A stretch of 64,000 bases of DNA from Bradyrhizobium sp. 138 (GTDB lineage Bacteria; Pseudomonadota; Alphaproteobacteria; Rhizobiales; Xanthobacteraceae): the NCBI RefSeq assembly GCF_023074075.1, contig NZ_JADPKT010000002.1:62001-126000 (forward strand), in the 5' to 3' direction. Positions 29,786 through 38,893 of this stretch are shown here, one piece after another; the stretch's first letter is position 1, and each line of letters begins with the position of its first letter. Under the pieces are notes generated by a model. That model had not been told where the DNA came from. It worked only from the letters and a program-made list of their open reading frames with translations, and searched no databases. Both the position numbers and the translations under genes were made by a program.

Positions 29786-30513
29786 GCGCGCTGTTGTCCG
29801 TCACCGATGCCCATGTCGCCTATGGCAAGGTCGAGGCCGTGCGCTCTGTCTCGCTCGAGGTCGGCGCCAATGAGATCGTCACCATCGTCGGCGCCAACGG
29901 CGCCGGCAAGACCACGCTGCTGTCGGCCATCATGGGCATTTTGCCGCTGAAGGGCCGCGTCACGTTTGCGGGGCAGGATCTCGCCCGGCTCGACATCGAG
30001 GACCGTGTCGCGATGGGACTCGGCCTCGTCCCGGAGCACCGCGAACTGTTCGTGACCATGAACGTCGAGGACAATCTCGAGCTTGGCGCCTTCCGCATCG
30101 AGCGGAGCAAGGCGAAAGCCTCGATCGAGCGGGTCTACGCGCTGTTTCCGCGGCTGAAGGAGCGCCGCAAGCAACTCGCCGGCACGCTCTCCGGCGGCGA
30201 GCAGCAGATGCTCGCGATGGGCCGCGCGCTGATGGGCGAGCCGAAGCTCCTGATGCTGGACGAGCCGAGCCTCGGCCTCGCCCCGATCATCGTTGCCGAC
30301 ATCTTCCGCATCGTCACCGAGCTGCGCGCCAGCGGCGTCTCCGTGCTGCTGGTCGAGCAGAACGCGCAGGCCGCGCTGAAGATCGCGGACCAGGCCTATG
30401 TCATGGAGCTCGGCGAGTTCGTGCTCAACGGCAAGGCCAGCGACATCGCGGCGAACGAGCGGGTGGCGGCGAGCTATCTCGGCTTCCAGCACGAGGGTGA
30501 GAGCGCGATCTGA
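29782..30513 (+). CDS. ABC transporter ATPase (LivF-like)
   Basis: The 243-residue ATPase completes the transporter. Walker A GANGAGKTT is near residue 34, the signature is LSGGEQQMLAMGRAL, Walker B LLMLDEPSLGLAP and the H-loop-region sequence VEQNAQAALKIADQAYVME. Its ATGA overlaps the fused permease-ATPase gene, so expression is coupled. No binding-protein gene follows; the nearest candidate is the aromatic-type receptor at 43052-44203. Confidence 0.92.
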   Translation: MSALLSVTDAHVAYGKVEAVRSVSLEVGANEIVTIVGANGAGKTTLLSAIMGILPLKGRVTFAGQDLARLDIEDRVAMGLGLVPEHRELFVTMNVEDNLELGAFRIERSKAKASIERVYALFPRLKERRKQLAGTLSGGEQQMLAMGRALMGEPKLLMLDEPSLGLAPIIVADIFRIVTELRASGVSVLLVEQNAQAALKIADQAYVMELGEFVLNGKASDIAANERVAASYLGFQHEGESAI

Positions 30514-30540
30514 CTTCGCTGTTGCTGGCGCCGCAAGTGC

Positions 30541-30690
30541 CTTCCTCCCCTTGTGGGAGAAGGTGGCGCGAAGCGCCGGATGAGGAGTTCTCTCCACACG
30601 TGACACCTTTCGTGAGGAGAGAACCCTCACCCGGCTCGCCGCTTCGCGGCGATCCACCCTCTCCCACAAGGGTCCCACAAGGGGAGAGGG
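30541..30690. repeat. Class D palindromic repeat
   Basis: CCTCCCCTTGTGGGAGAAGG at the left, ACCCTCTCCCACAAGGG at the right, and GGCGCGAAGCGCCGG/CGGCTCGCCG internal hairpins. It lies between convergent transcription units. Confidence 0.7.
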
Positions 30691-30718
30691 TGCACCGATC
30701 GTGTGGCTCGAAGATCAA

Positions 30719-31330
30719 TCAGCCGCCTTTCAACGCCGCAACCTCCGGCTCCAGCTCCGCGATCCGCGCATCCCTCGCCGCCAGCGCCGCAGCGACATCG
30801 CCCGCGTCGAACTTCTGCGGAATGTGTTGCGGGCAGTTGGTGTCCCAGGCTGAGATCTTGAACAGGATCACCTGCTCCGGCCGGGCGCGGTAGCCCTTCG
30901 GCATCAGCGACGCCGTCAGCGCCTCGTCGTTCTCGACGACGCGGGCCTCGCCCCAGATCTTCACGCGGCGGCGGTGGGCGTAGTCCATCACGAAAATGTA
31001 CGCCTTGGGATTCTCCGAGAGGTTTCCTTGCGTGATGTATTGCCGGTTGCCGGCGTAGTCGGTGAAGGCCAACGTCTGCTTGTCCAGGACCTTCAGGAAG
31101 CCCTTGGGGCCGCCGCGGTGCTGGATGTAAGGCTGACCATCCGCCGAGGCCGTTGCAAAGTAGAAGCTGTTGGCGTCGGCCAGGAAGGCCGCGAGATTCT
31201 CGTCGACCTCGGTGCGCCATCCTCGCTGCTCGGCCTGGGCATAGCCTTCACGCGATCCCTTTCGGGTCTGGATTGATTTCACTGCCGGCGAAAAGGCGAC
31301 GTCGCTGGCGTAGGTATGAGTTGCCGTCAT
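30719..31330 (-). CDS. Pyridoxamine 5'-phosphate oxidase-family FMN-binding protein
   Basis: The 203-residue protein has the split-barrel flavin-binding fold. The core FLADANSFYFATASADGQPYIQHRGGPKGFLKV (about residues 48-80) and DYAGNRQYITQGNLSENPKAYIFVMDY are typical of PPOX-like proteins that bind FMN or F420, many of which are uncharacterised. The C-terminus (ALAARDARIAELEPEVAALKGG) is a short coiled coil. ATG 31330 was chosen over an upstream ATG at 31369. It is divergent from a LysR gene 121 nt away, and an inverted repeat lies between, so the LysR protein probably controls it. Confidence 0.85.
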   Translation of the reverse strand: MTATHTYASDVAFSPAVKSIQTRKGSREGYAQAEQRGWRTEVDENLAAFLADANSFYFATASADGQPYIQHRGGPKGFLKVLDKQTLAFTDYAGNRQYITQGNLSENPKAYIFVMDYAHRRRVKIWGEARVVENDEALTASLMPKGYRARPEQVILFKISAWDTNCPQHIPQKFDAGDVAAALAARDARIAELEPEVAALKGG

Positions 31331-31429
31331 CGGAATATCTCCCGGACTACCGGCGCATTGCTGCGTCATTCATGCTGCAAAATGGACCCGCCATCCGCTA
31401 AAACAATCTGGCCGCTTGACACTTCATCG

Positions 31430-31444
31430 TTGCAATATATGCAA
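31430..31444. promoter_or_regulatory. Candidate LysR box and overlapping promoter
   Basis: TTGCA-N5-TGCAA at 31430-31444 contains the T-N11-A pattern of LysR-family sites and lies 8 nt before the LysR start codon. TTGACA at 31416-31421 could be its -35 element, with the site overlapping the -10 region, which would suit autorepression. Confidence 0.5.
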
Positions 31445-31451
31445 TAATATC

Positions 31452-32336
31452 ATGGACCGCCTCGAAGCCATGCACGTCTTCGTCACCGTCGCCGACCTGC
31501 GCGGCTTTGCACCGGCGGCGCGCAAGCTGCGACTGTCGCCCTCGGCGGTGACGCGGCTGATCGCGGCGCTGGAGGAGCATCTCGGCGCCCGGCTGCTGCA
31601 GCGGACCACGCGGCAGGTGAGATTGACCGATGTCGGCACGCGCTATCTGGAGCGCGCGCGGCGCATCCTTGCCGATGTCGAGGAGGCCGACGGCTCCGCG
31701 CGGGAGGAGCGTAACCGGCCGAGCGGACGGCTCGTTGTCTCGGCGCCGGTCGGCTTCGGCCGGCTGCATGTCGGGCTGGTCATGACAGCCTATCTCAAGC
31801 GTTACCCCGAGGTCGTCTGCGAATTGCGGCTTTCCGACCATCTCGTCAACCTGGTGGAGGACGCCGTCGACGCCGCAGTGCGGATCGGCCATCTCGCCGA
31901 TTCCTCGCTGGTGGCGCGCCAGGTCGGCGAGATGCGGCGGATCGTGGTGGCCTCGCCCGACTATCTCAAGCGCCACGGCGAACCGAAGACGCCGGAAGCC
32001 CTCCCCGCACATCAGACCATCCAGTTCGGACCCTGGTCCGAATGGCGCTTCCTGCGCGACGGCCGCGATATCGAGGTGACGCCCTCTCCCCGCTTCATCA
32101 GCAACAGCGCCGACGCAGCGCTGCAATATGCCGAGGCCGGTGGCGGCGTGACGCGCGTGCTGGCTTATCAGGCCGCTGACGGCCTAAAGCGCGGACGGCT
32201 CAAAATCGTGCTCGCGGCATACGAACAGCCGGCGCTGCCGATCCACATCGTCTATCCGACCTCGCGCCTGCTCTCGGCCAAGGTGCGCGCGTTCATCGAT
32301 CTCGTGGTGGAGACGGCGCAGTGGAGGTTTGGGTGA
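31452..32336 (+). CDS. LysR-family transcriptional regulator
   Basis: The 294-residue regulator has the N-terminal HTH (MDRLEAMHVFVTVADLRGFAPAARKLRLSPSAVTRLIAALEEHLGARLLQRTTR) and a substrate-binding domain from about residue 90 (SGRLVVSAPVGFGRLHV onward). The N-terminus resembles the CrgA/PecT-like group. It is divergent from the PPOX-family gene. Start 31452 gives the standard LysR N-terminus. The inducer is unknown. Confidence 0.92.
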   Translation: MDRLEAMHVFVTVADLRGFAPAARKLRLSPSAVTRLIAALEEHLGARLLQRTTRQVRLTDVGTRYLERARRILADVEEADGSAREERNRPSGRLVVSAPVGFGRLHVGLVMTAYLKRYPEVVCELRLSDHLVNLVEDAVDAAVRIGHLADSSLVARQVGEMRRIVVASPDYLKRHGEPKTPEALPAHQTIQFGPWSEWRFLRDGRDIEVTPSPRFISNSADAALQYAEAGGGVTRVLAYQAADGLKRGRLKIVLAAYEQPALPIHIVYPTSRLLSAKVRAFIDLVVETAQWRFG

Positions 32337-32342
32337 AGCTCG

Positions 32343-32466
32343 CGTCCCGGACGCGCCGCGCAGCGGCGCAGAGCCGGGACCCAAAGGGCCAAGAGTGAGC
32401 TGCCGATAGATGGGCCCCGGCTCTGCAGCGCACCACTAAGAAGTGCTGCGCTGCGTCCGGGGCACG
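32343..32466. repeat. Class E palindromic repeat
   Basis: GTCCCGGACGCG at the left and CGCTGCGTCCGGGGC at the right, with GCGCAGAGCCGGGACCC and GGGCCCCGGCTCTGCAGCGC forming long internal arms. A second copy lies at 49592-49751. Confidence 0.75.
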
Positions 32467-32472
32467 AGAGCC

Positions 32473-32892
32473 TCACCCCTTCTTCGGCACCACGCGAAAC
32501 GTGCCGCTCGCGCGCGCGATCACGACGTCATCGGCCTTGACCAGGCATTGCGCGAAGCAGATCGTCTTGCCGGTCTTGATCACGTCGCTCTCGATCGAGC
32601 ACCACTGGCCGATCTCGGCGGAGCCGACGAAATCGACCGAGAGCGAAACCGTCACGAACGACGTGGTCCAGTTCGTCACCAGCGCGCAGCTATAGCCCAT
32701 GGCGTTGTCGGCGAGCGCGGTGATGAGCCCGCCATGGATCAGGCCGCGACCGTTGGTGTGGGGCCTCGCCAGCCGCAAACCGATGATGACGGCCTTGTCG
32801 GTGTTCCTTGAGTAGAGCGGCTCCCAAGGCTCGGTAAGAGGGCTCTTGCGGAAGAGCGGCTCGAAGCCAGCGGGGATGTCGGTGGCGGTCAT
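32473..32892 (-). CDS. PaaI-family hotdog thioesterase
   Basis: The 139-residue protein has the hotdog fold of PaaI/YbgC-like acyl-CoA thioesterases. The key helix and strand are GRGLIHGGLITALADNAMGYSCAL, with the HGG motif and downstream Asp used for thioester hydrolysis, followed by VTVSLSVDFVGSAEIGQWCSIES and ARASGTFRVVPKKG. It would release free acid and CoA, possibly rescuing CoA from stalled aromatic or acyl-CoA esters made by nearby catabolic genes. An ATG 6 nt upstream (32898) is an equally possible start. Confidence 0.85.
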   Translation of the reverse strand: MTATDIPAGFEPLFRKSPLTEPWEPLYSRNTDKAVIIGLRLARPHTNGRGLIHGGLITALADNAMGYSCALVTNWTTSFVTVSLSVDFVGSAEIGQWCSIESDVIKTGKTICFAQCLVKADDVVIARASGTFRVVPKKG

Positions 32893-33015
32893 GGCCATCT
32901 CGCGTTGCTGTGTCGCCGGCATTGAACGCGATGTGGATGACGGTTGCATCAATTACAAAGTTTTAAACGGAATTTGCCCAGGCGTTTGAAATGGACGTCG
33001 CTGCAAGCACGGATT

Positions 33016-33107
33016 CCGTAGGGTGGGCAAAGCGAAGCGTGCCCGCGAACTTCCTCAATTGTAGGAAGACGTGGGCACGGCGCTTTGCGCCTTTGCCCAC
33101 CCTACGG
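33016..33107. repeat. Class F palindromic repeat
   Basis: CCGTAGGGTGGGCAAAGCG at the left and CGCCTTTGCCCACCCTACGG at the right form a long stem with internal GTGCCC/GGGCAC arms. It lies just after the pobA stop. Confidence 0.78.
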
Positions 33108-33123
33108 CACCTGCGCCCCATCC

Positions 33124-34374
<1,251 letters not shown>

Positions 34375-34559
34375 GTTTGGGCCAAAAGGGGAGCGGTGGT
34401 CGCCCGAGGCAGCGACAAGTCCACGCAACATGGCTGACGTAAACGGCGCGACGAGGCGCGCGCCAATTCCGGCTTGAACGCGCCAGCCAAATAGATAACA
34501 TGTTAATTAATGAGACCGGGCCATCGAAGCCCGCCGTCGAAAACCGGGAGAGACGCGTG

Positions 34560-35576
34560 ATGAGAAAAGCCTGTCTGGCCTTGCTGCTGGCCGCGAGCGT
34601 GACGCCTGCCTTGGCGCAGGACAAGACCTTCGATCTGAAGATCTCGCATTGGGTGCCGGCCTCGCACCCCCTGCAGAAGTCGCTGGAAGACTGGGCCGCG
34701 GCAGTGGAGAAGGATTCCGGCGGCACCATCAAGGGCAAGGTGTTTCCGGCCCAGCAGCTCGGCAAGGCGTTCGACCATTACGACATGGCACGCGACGGCA
34801 TCGCCGACGTCACCTACGTCAATCCCGGCTATCAGCCCGGCCGTTTCCCGATCGTCGGCGCCGGCGAGCTGCCATTCCTGATCTCCGACGCCAAGGGCGG
34901 CTCGATGGGGCTGGACGCCTGGTATCGCAAATATGCCGAGAAGGAGATGAAGGACGTCAAATACTGCCTCGCCTTCGTCCACTCGCCCTCCTCCTTCCAT
35001 TCCAAAACCAAGAAGATCGTCAGCCCTGAGGACGTGAAGGGCATGAAAATCCGCCCGGCGCACGCCACCATGGCGAACTTCGTCACCTCGCTCGGCGGCA
35101 CCAATGTGCAGTCCTCCGCGCCCGAAGTGCGCGACATCATCGAGCGCGGCGTCGCCGACGGCGTCACCTTCCCCTGGGGCTCCCTGGTGCTGTTCGGCAT
35201 CGACAAGGTGACCAAATACGACATGGAGGCGCCGCTCTACACCACGACCTTCGTGTTCGTGATCAACAAGGACAAGTACAATGCGATGTCCGACAAGCAG
35301 AAGGCCGCGATCGACAAGAATTGCTCGATCGAAATGGCGGGCGTGGTCGGCGAGCACTGGGGCAAGTTCGAGGATGCCGGCATCGACAAGGTGAAGGCGG
35401 AATCCGGCCACGAGGTCTACAAGCTGACGCCCGACCAGACCGCCGCCTGGAAGAAGGCCGCCGAGCCGCTGGTGAAGACCTGGAGTGAGGGCGCCAAGAA
35501 GGCCGGCGCCGATCCGGACGCCGCGCTTGCGGACTTGAAGGCCTCGCTGAAGAAGTACAACGCGCTGGCGGAGTGA
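34560..35576 (+). CDS. TRAP transporter periplasmic receptor (DctP/TarP-like)
   Basis: The 338-residue protein begins with a signal peptide (MRKACLALLLAASVTPALA before QDKTFD). It is a DctP-family receptor, including FDLKISHWVPASHPLQKSLEDW, GKAFDHYDMARDGIADVTYVNPGYQPGRFP and GMKIRPAH with the conserved ligand-carboxylate Arg. It would present an organic acid to the QM permease encoded downstream. Divergence from pobA and proximity to feruloyl-CoA synthase favour an aromatic acid, as for TarP of R. palustris. ATG 34560 was chosen because the longer frame to 34500 precedes the signal peptide. Confidence 0.9.
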   Translation: MRKACLALLLAASVTPALAQDKTFDLKISHWVPASHPLQKSLEDWAAAVEKDSGGTIKGKVFPAQQLGKAFDHYDMARDGIADVTYVNPGYQPGRFPIVGAGELPFLISDAKGGSMGLDAWYRKYAEKEMKDVKYCLAFVHSPSSFHSKTKKIVSPEDVKGMKIRPAHATMANFVTSLGGTNVQSSAPEVRDIIERGVADGVTFPWGSLVLFGIDKVTKYDMEAPLYTTTFVFVINKDKYNAMSDKQKAAIDKNCSIEMAGVVGEHWGKFEDAGIDKVKAESGHEVYKLTPDQTAAWKKAAEPLVKTWSEGAKKAGADPDAALADLKASLKKYNALAE

Positions 35577-35600
35577 CGGCGCGGCGCGATCGGTCCTTGC

Positions 35601-35747
35601 TCCCCCTCTCTCCGTCCTTACGGGGAGAGGGTTGGGGTGGGGGGCTGCTTCCGCACAGTTGGTGACAGATGGACTCGCGGAGAGTCCCCCTCACCCGCAT
35701 CGCATCTCCGATGCGATGCGGCCTCTCCCCGCACGCGGGGAGAGGCG
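35601..35747. repeat. Class D palindromic repeat inside the TRAP operon
   Basis: CCCCCTCTCTCCGTCC/ACGGGGAGAGGG at the left and CCTCTCCCCGCACGCGGGGA at the right, with a CGCATCGCATCTCCGATGCG hairpin between. It separates the receptor gene from the small permease gene. Confidence 0.7.
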
Positions 35748-35777
35748 AAGAGCCGCCGCCGGAGTCGAGAGCGAGCA

Positions 35778-36314
35778 ATGACAGCACACGACGGGACACA
35801 CCCCATGAAGCGCTCCTGGATGGACCGCATCATCGACACCATCGAATGGATCGCGGCTGGCTTCGTCGGCATCGTCGCGCTTGACATCTTCCTGTCGGTG
35901 CTGCTGCGCAACACGCTGAACTACTCGGTCCCCGACAGCTTCGACATCGGCCGCATGCTGCTCGGCATCCTCATCTTCTGGGGCATCGCGGCGACCTCCT
36001 ATCGCGGCACCCACATCACGGTGGATCTGGTCTGGGGCAATGTCGGGCCGCGCCACCAGCGCTGGATCGACGTATTCGCAACGCTGGTGCTGCTGTTCGT
36101 GGTGACGGTGCAGACCTGGACGCTGTTCGACAAGGTGCGCGGCACCTACAACGACAACGTCCAGACTTTTGACATGCACATGCCGACCTGGCCGTTCTTC
36201 GCGGTCGCCTGGATCGGTGACGTCTGCGCCGTGCTGCTGATCGCGATCCGCACCTACCGGCTGATCTTCCATCCTGAAGAGATGCACGACCCCAAATTGA
36301 AGGCGACGGAGTAA
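35778..36314 (+). CDS. TRAP transporter small permease (DctQ/TarQ-like)
   Basis: The 178-residue inner-membrane protein has four hydrophobic helices: about 24-45 (IEWIAAGFVGIVALDIFLSVLL), 58-78, 95-118 and 140-163. It contains VLLRNTLNYSVPDSFDIGRMLLGILIFWGIAATSYRGTHITVDLVW, typical of DctQ. It bridges receptor and large permease in sodium-driven TRAP uptake. ATG 35778 has GAGAGCGAG upstream; ATG 35805 (MKRSWMDR) is an alternative. It precedes the large permease by 2 nt. Confidence 0.88.
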   Translation: MTAHDGTHPMKRSWMDRIIDTIEWIAAGFVGIVALDIFLSVLLRNTLNYSVPDSFDIGRMLLGILIFWGIAATSYRGTHITVDLVWGNVGPRHQRWIDVFATLVLLFVVTVQTWTLFDKVRGTYNDNVQTFDMHMPTWPFFAVAWIGDVCAVLLIAIRTYRLIFHPEEMHDPKLKATE

Positions 36315-36316
36315 CC

Positions 36317-37636
36317 ATGAGCACCGATGCCGTCGCCGTAATCGGCTTTGTTTCCCTCTTCGTCCTGATGCTGCTGCGCGTGCCCGTCGGCATGGCCATG
36401 GGGCTCGTCGGCGTCTCCGGCTTCGCCTATCTCGTCAACGGCAATGCGGCGCTGAAGCTGGTCGGCCAGACCTCGATGCGCACGGTGACCGACTACACCT
36501 TCGGCGTCATCCCGATGTTCCTGCTGATGGGCTCGTTCGTCTCCAATTCCGGCATGAGCCGCGAGCTGTTCCGCGCCGCCAACGGCTTCGTCGGCCATTT
36601 GCGCGGCGGGCTCGGCATCGCCACCGTCGGCGCCTGCGGCGGCTTTGCCGCGATCTGCGGCTCCTCGGTCGCGACCGCTGCGACCTTCTCCGCCGTGGCC
36701 TATCCCGAGATGCGGCGCTTCGGCTATCCGCAATCCTTTGCCACCGGCGTGATCGCGGCCGGCGGCACGTTGGGCGCGATGCTGCCGCCGTCCACGGTGC
36801 TCGCGGTCTACGGCATCATCACGGAGCAGGACATCGGAAAGCTGTTCATCGCCGGCATCATTCCGGGTCTGCTCGCGATGACCATGTACATGATCACGAT
36901 CTTCCTGATCGGTTACTTCCGCCCCGACTTCCTGCCCAAGGGCAAGGTGACACCGTGGCGCGAGCGCTTCGCCGGTCTGAAGGAGATCTGGGCGCCGGTG
37001 CTGCTGTTCGTGTTCGTCATCGGCGGCCTCTACGGCCTGCCCTTCCTGCCGCGCTTCACGCCGACGGAAGCCGGCGGCGTCGGCGCCGCCGGCGCATTCA
37101 TCATCGGCGTGCTGACGGGCCGGCTCGACCGCGAGAAGATCCTGGCCTCGCTGCTGCAGGCGACGCGCACCGCGGCCGCCGTCTTCACCGTGCTGATCGG
37201 CGCGCTGATCTTCGGCTATTTCCTCACAGTGACACAGACGCCGCAGAAAGTGACCGAGTTCCTCACCGGCCTCGGCCTCGGCAGCTACGGCGTGCTGGCG
37301 CTGATCATGGTGATGTATCTCGTGCTCGGCTGCCTGATGGACGCCATGGCGATGATCATCCTCACCGTGCCGATCATCTTCCCCGTCATCACCCATCTCG
37401 GCTTCGATCCGATCTGGTTCGGCGTCATCATCGTCATGACCGTCGAGCTCGGCCTGATCCATCCACCGGTCGGCATGAACGTCTTCGTCATCAAGAGCGT
37501 GGTGAAGGACGTCTCCTTCTCCACGATCTTCAAGGGCGTGATTCCGTTCGTGGTCACCGACCTGATCCGCCTCGTGATCCTGATCGCCTTCCCGCTGCTG
37601 GCGACCTGGCTGCCGACACGGATGATGGCGCATTGA
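36317..37636 (+). CDS. TRAP transporter large permease (DctM/TarM-like)
   Basis: The 439-residue protein has about 12 membrane segments and the DctM signatures FVLMLLRVPVGMAMGLVG, TFGVIPMFLLMGSFVSNSGMSRELFRAANGFVGHLRGGLGIATVGACGGFAAICGSS, and GGTLGAMLPPSTVLAVYGI. It is the ion-coupled transport subunit. It follows the Q subunit by 2 nt and precedes a DUF3237 gene by 11 nt, all on one likely transcript. Confidence 0.93.
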   Translation: MSTDAVAVIGFVSLFVLMLLRVPVGMAMGLVGVSGFAYLVNGNAALKLVGQTSMRTVTDYTFGVIPMFLLMGSFVSNSGMSRELFRAANGFVGHLRGGLGIATVGACGGFAAICGSSVATAATFSAVAYPEMRRFGYPQSFATGVIAAGGTLGAMLPPSTVLAVYGIITEQDIGKLFIAGIIPGLLAMTMYMITIFLIGYFRPDFLPKGKVTPWRERFAGLKEIWAPVLLFVFVIGGLYGLPFLPRFTPTEAGGVGAAGAFIIGVLTGRLDREKILASLLQATRTAAAVFTVLIGALIFGYFLTVTQTPQKVTEFLTGLGLGSYGVLALIMVMYLVLGCLMDAMAMIILTVPIIFPVITHLGFDPIWFGVIIVMTVELGLIHPPVGMNVFVIKSVVKDVSFSTIFKGVIPFVVTDLIRLVILIAFPLLATWLPTRMMAH

Positions 37637-37647
37637 GAGGCGAAGCG

Positions 37648-38109
37648 ATGGCGACCCCTGCCCTCGAAACCAAATACGCCTTCACCATCACTGCCCGCAT
37701 TGGCGACGTCGTCACCGCCGGCGAGACCGGGATCGGCGTTCGCCGCATCATTCCGATCATCGGCGGCGAGGTGACGGGCGCGATATCAGGCAAGGTGCTG
37801 CCGTTCGGCGCCGATTTCCAGACCATCCGTCCCAACGAGCTGATCGATCTCGAGGCGAAATACGCCTTCGAGACCGACGACGGCGCGACCGTCTATGTCG
37901 AGAACAAGGGCATGCGCTTCGGACCGGTCGAGCTGCTGCAGAAGCTCAAGCGTGGCGAGCCGGTCGATCCCAAGCTGATCTATTTCCGTACCGTGCCGCG
38001 GTTCGAGACGGGGCATGAAAAGTATCGCTGGCTGATGCAGCACATTTTCGTCGGCTCAGCCGCGCGGCATGCGGACCGCGTGGTGATCGACGTGCACCAG
38101 GTGCTGTGA
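37648..38109 (+). CDS. DUF3237 family protein
   Basis: The 153-residue protein matches DUF3237 (UPF0311), predicted beta-barrel proteins of unknown function. Characteristic segments are GVRRIIPIIGGEVTGAISGKVLPFGADFQTIRPN, YAFETDDGATVYVENKGMRFGP and the C-terminal HIFVGSAARHADRVVIDVHQVL. It is soluble, with no signal peptide. It lies 11 nt after the TRAP large permease and so probably belongs to the aromatic-acid operon; its role there is unknown. Confidence 0.85.
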   Translation: MATPALETKYAFTITARIGDVVTAGETGIGVRRIIPIIGGEVTGAISGKVLPFGADFQTIRPNELIDLEAKYAFETDDGATVYVENKGMRFGPVELLQKLKRGEPVDPKLIYFRTVPRFETGHEKYRWLMQHIFVGSAARHADRVVIDVHQVL

Positions 38110-38132
38110 GTCCACCTTGACACCCCCAAGCA

Positions 38133-38150
38133 GTGTGTATAAATACACAC
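38133..38150. promoter_or_regulatory. HicAB operator overlapping promoter
   Basis: GTGTGTAT-AA-ATACACAC is a perfect inverted repeat with 8-bp arms, ending 1 nt before the hicA ATG. TTGACA at 38117-38122 can be the -35 element and TATAAA at 38138-38143 the -10. HicB-type ribbon-helix-helix antitoxins usually repress by binding such a site. Confidence 0.7.
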
Positions 38151-38151
38151 C

Positions 38152-38340
38152 ATGAATAGTCGGGACATTATCTCGACCCTTCACAGGGATGGCTGGGTGC
38201 AGGTGGCTCAAAAGAGCAGCCATGTCCAGTTCAAGCATCCGACGAAAAAGGGCCGCGTCACGGTCCCTCATCCGAAGCGAGATATCGCACTCGAAACGTT
38301 GAAGAGTATCGAACAGCAATCGGGACTGAAGCTGAGGTAA
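38152..38340 (+). CDS. hicA: HicA-type mRNA interferase toxin
   Basis: The 62-residue protein has the double-stranded RNA-binding-like HicA fold: MNSRDIISTLHRDGWVQVAQKSSHVQFKHPTKKGRVTVPHPKRDIALETLKSIEQQSGL. The catalytic His of the G/S-S-H-x-x-F/Y-x-H motif is H24. It would cleave mRNAs unless bound by HicB. The start codon is essentially at the predicted promoter, so the mRNA may be nearly leaderless. Its GC content is lower than that of the flanking transporter and catabolic genes, which suggests acquisition. Confidence 0.92.
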   Translation: MNSRDIISTLHRDGWVQVAQKSSHVQFKHPTKKGRVTVPHPKRDIALETLKSIEQQSGLKLR

Positions 38341-38345
38341 GCGCC

Positions 38346-38744
38346 ATGCGTCACTATATTGGTCTTATCCATAAGGATGCCGACAGTGATTTCGGCGTAT
38401 CGTTTCCTGATCTGCCCGGCGTCGTGACTGCGGGGACCACACTCGACGAAGCACGGGACATGGCCGAAGAAGCGCTGGCTTTGCATCTTGAAGGGCTGGA
38501 AGAGGACGGAGAGGCTGTTCCCGAGCCTTCGTCGCTGGAAGACGTCATGTCGAATCCCGAGAATCGCTCCGGCGTCGCCATTCTGGTGTCGGTGAAGAAT
38601 GACCAGCCAAAGGTCGTGCGCGTCAATGTCACCCTGCCCGGAGATGTCCTGGAGCAGATCGACAAGTACGCAGAAGCCCACGGTTTTACCCGATCGGGTC
38701 TGCTCACTCAGGCCGCAAAGAAGCTGATGACCGAAGCGGCCTGA
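38346..38744 (+). CDS. hicB: HicB-type antitoxin
   Basis: The 132-residue antitoxin has an N-terminal degenerate RNase-H-like domain (MRHYIGLIHKDADSDFGVSFPDLPGVVTAGTTLDEARDMAEEALALHLEGL), which binds HicA. The C-terminal ribbon-helix-helix (VRVNVTLPGDVLEQIDKYAEAHGFTRSGLLTQAAKKLM, residues about 92-130) binds DNA. It starts 5 nt after hicA, in the usual toxin-first order. The pair interrupts the stretch between the TRAP operon and the feruloyl-CoA synthase operon. Confidence 0.92.
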   Translation: MRHYIGLIHKDADSDFGVSFPDLPGVVTAGTTLDEARDMAEEALALHLEGLEEDGEAVPEPSSLEDVMSNPENRSGVAILVSVKNDQPKVVRVNVTLPGDVLEQIDKYAEAHGFTRSGLLTQAAKKLMTEAA

Positions 38745-38859
38745 GACGGTTCTGAACATCGCAATAAGCGCCCGCTTGTCTCGCGTACTTCCGGGGGTCG
38801 GAGGGGTTTGTCGGCCAGCGCCTTGCGAAGACTTCCCCTCCTTGACTCCCCCAGAATTC

Positions 38860-38874
38860 GTTATACAACATAAC
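38860..38874. promoter_or_regulatory. Candidate MarR/CouR operator before the crotonase/feruloyl-CoA synthase operon
   Basis: GTTAT-N5-ATAAC is a perfect 5-bp inverted repeat located 19 nt upstream of the crotonase start. It matches the motif at 26845 and 34360. Confidence 0.6.
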
Positions 38875-38893
38875 TATTCTGACAAGGACGCAA

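Noticed and set aside
34496..34505. TAACATGTTA palindrome before the TRAP receptor as a further MarR site
   Set aside because: It is a perfect 10-bp palindrome, but its half-sites point the other way from the RTTAT-N5-ATAAY pattern and it is too short to claim.
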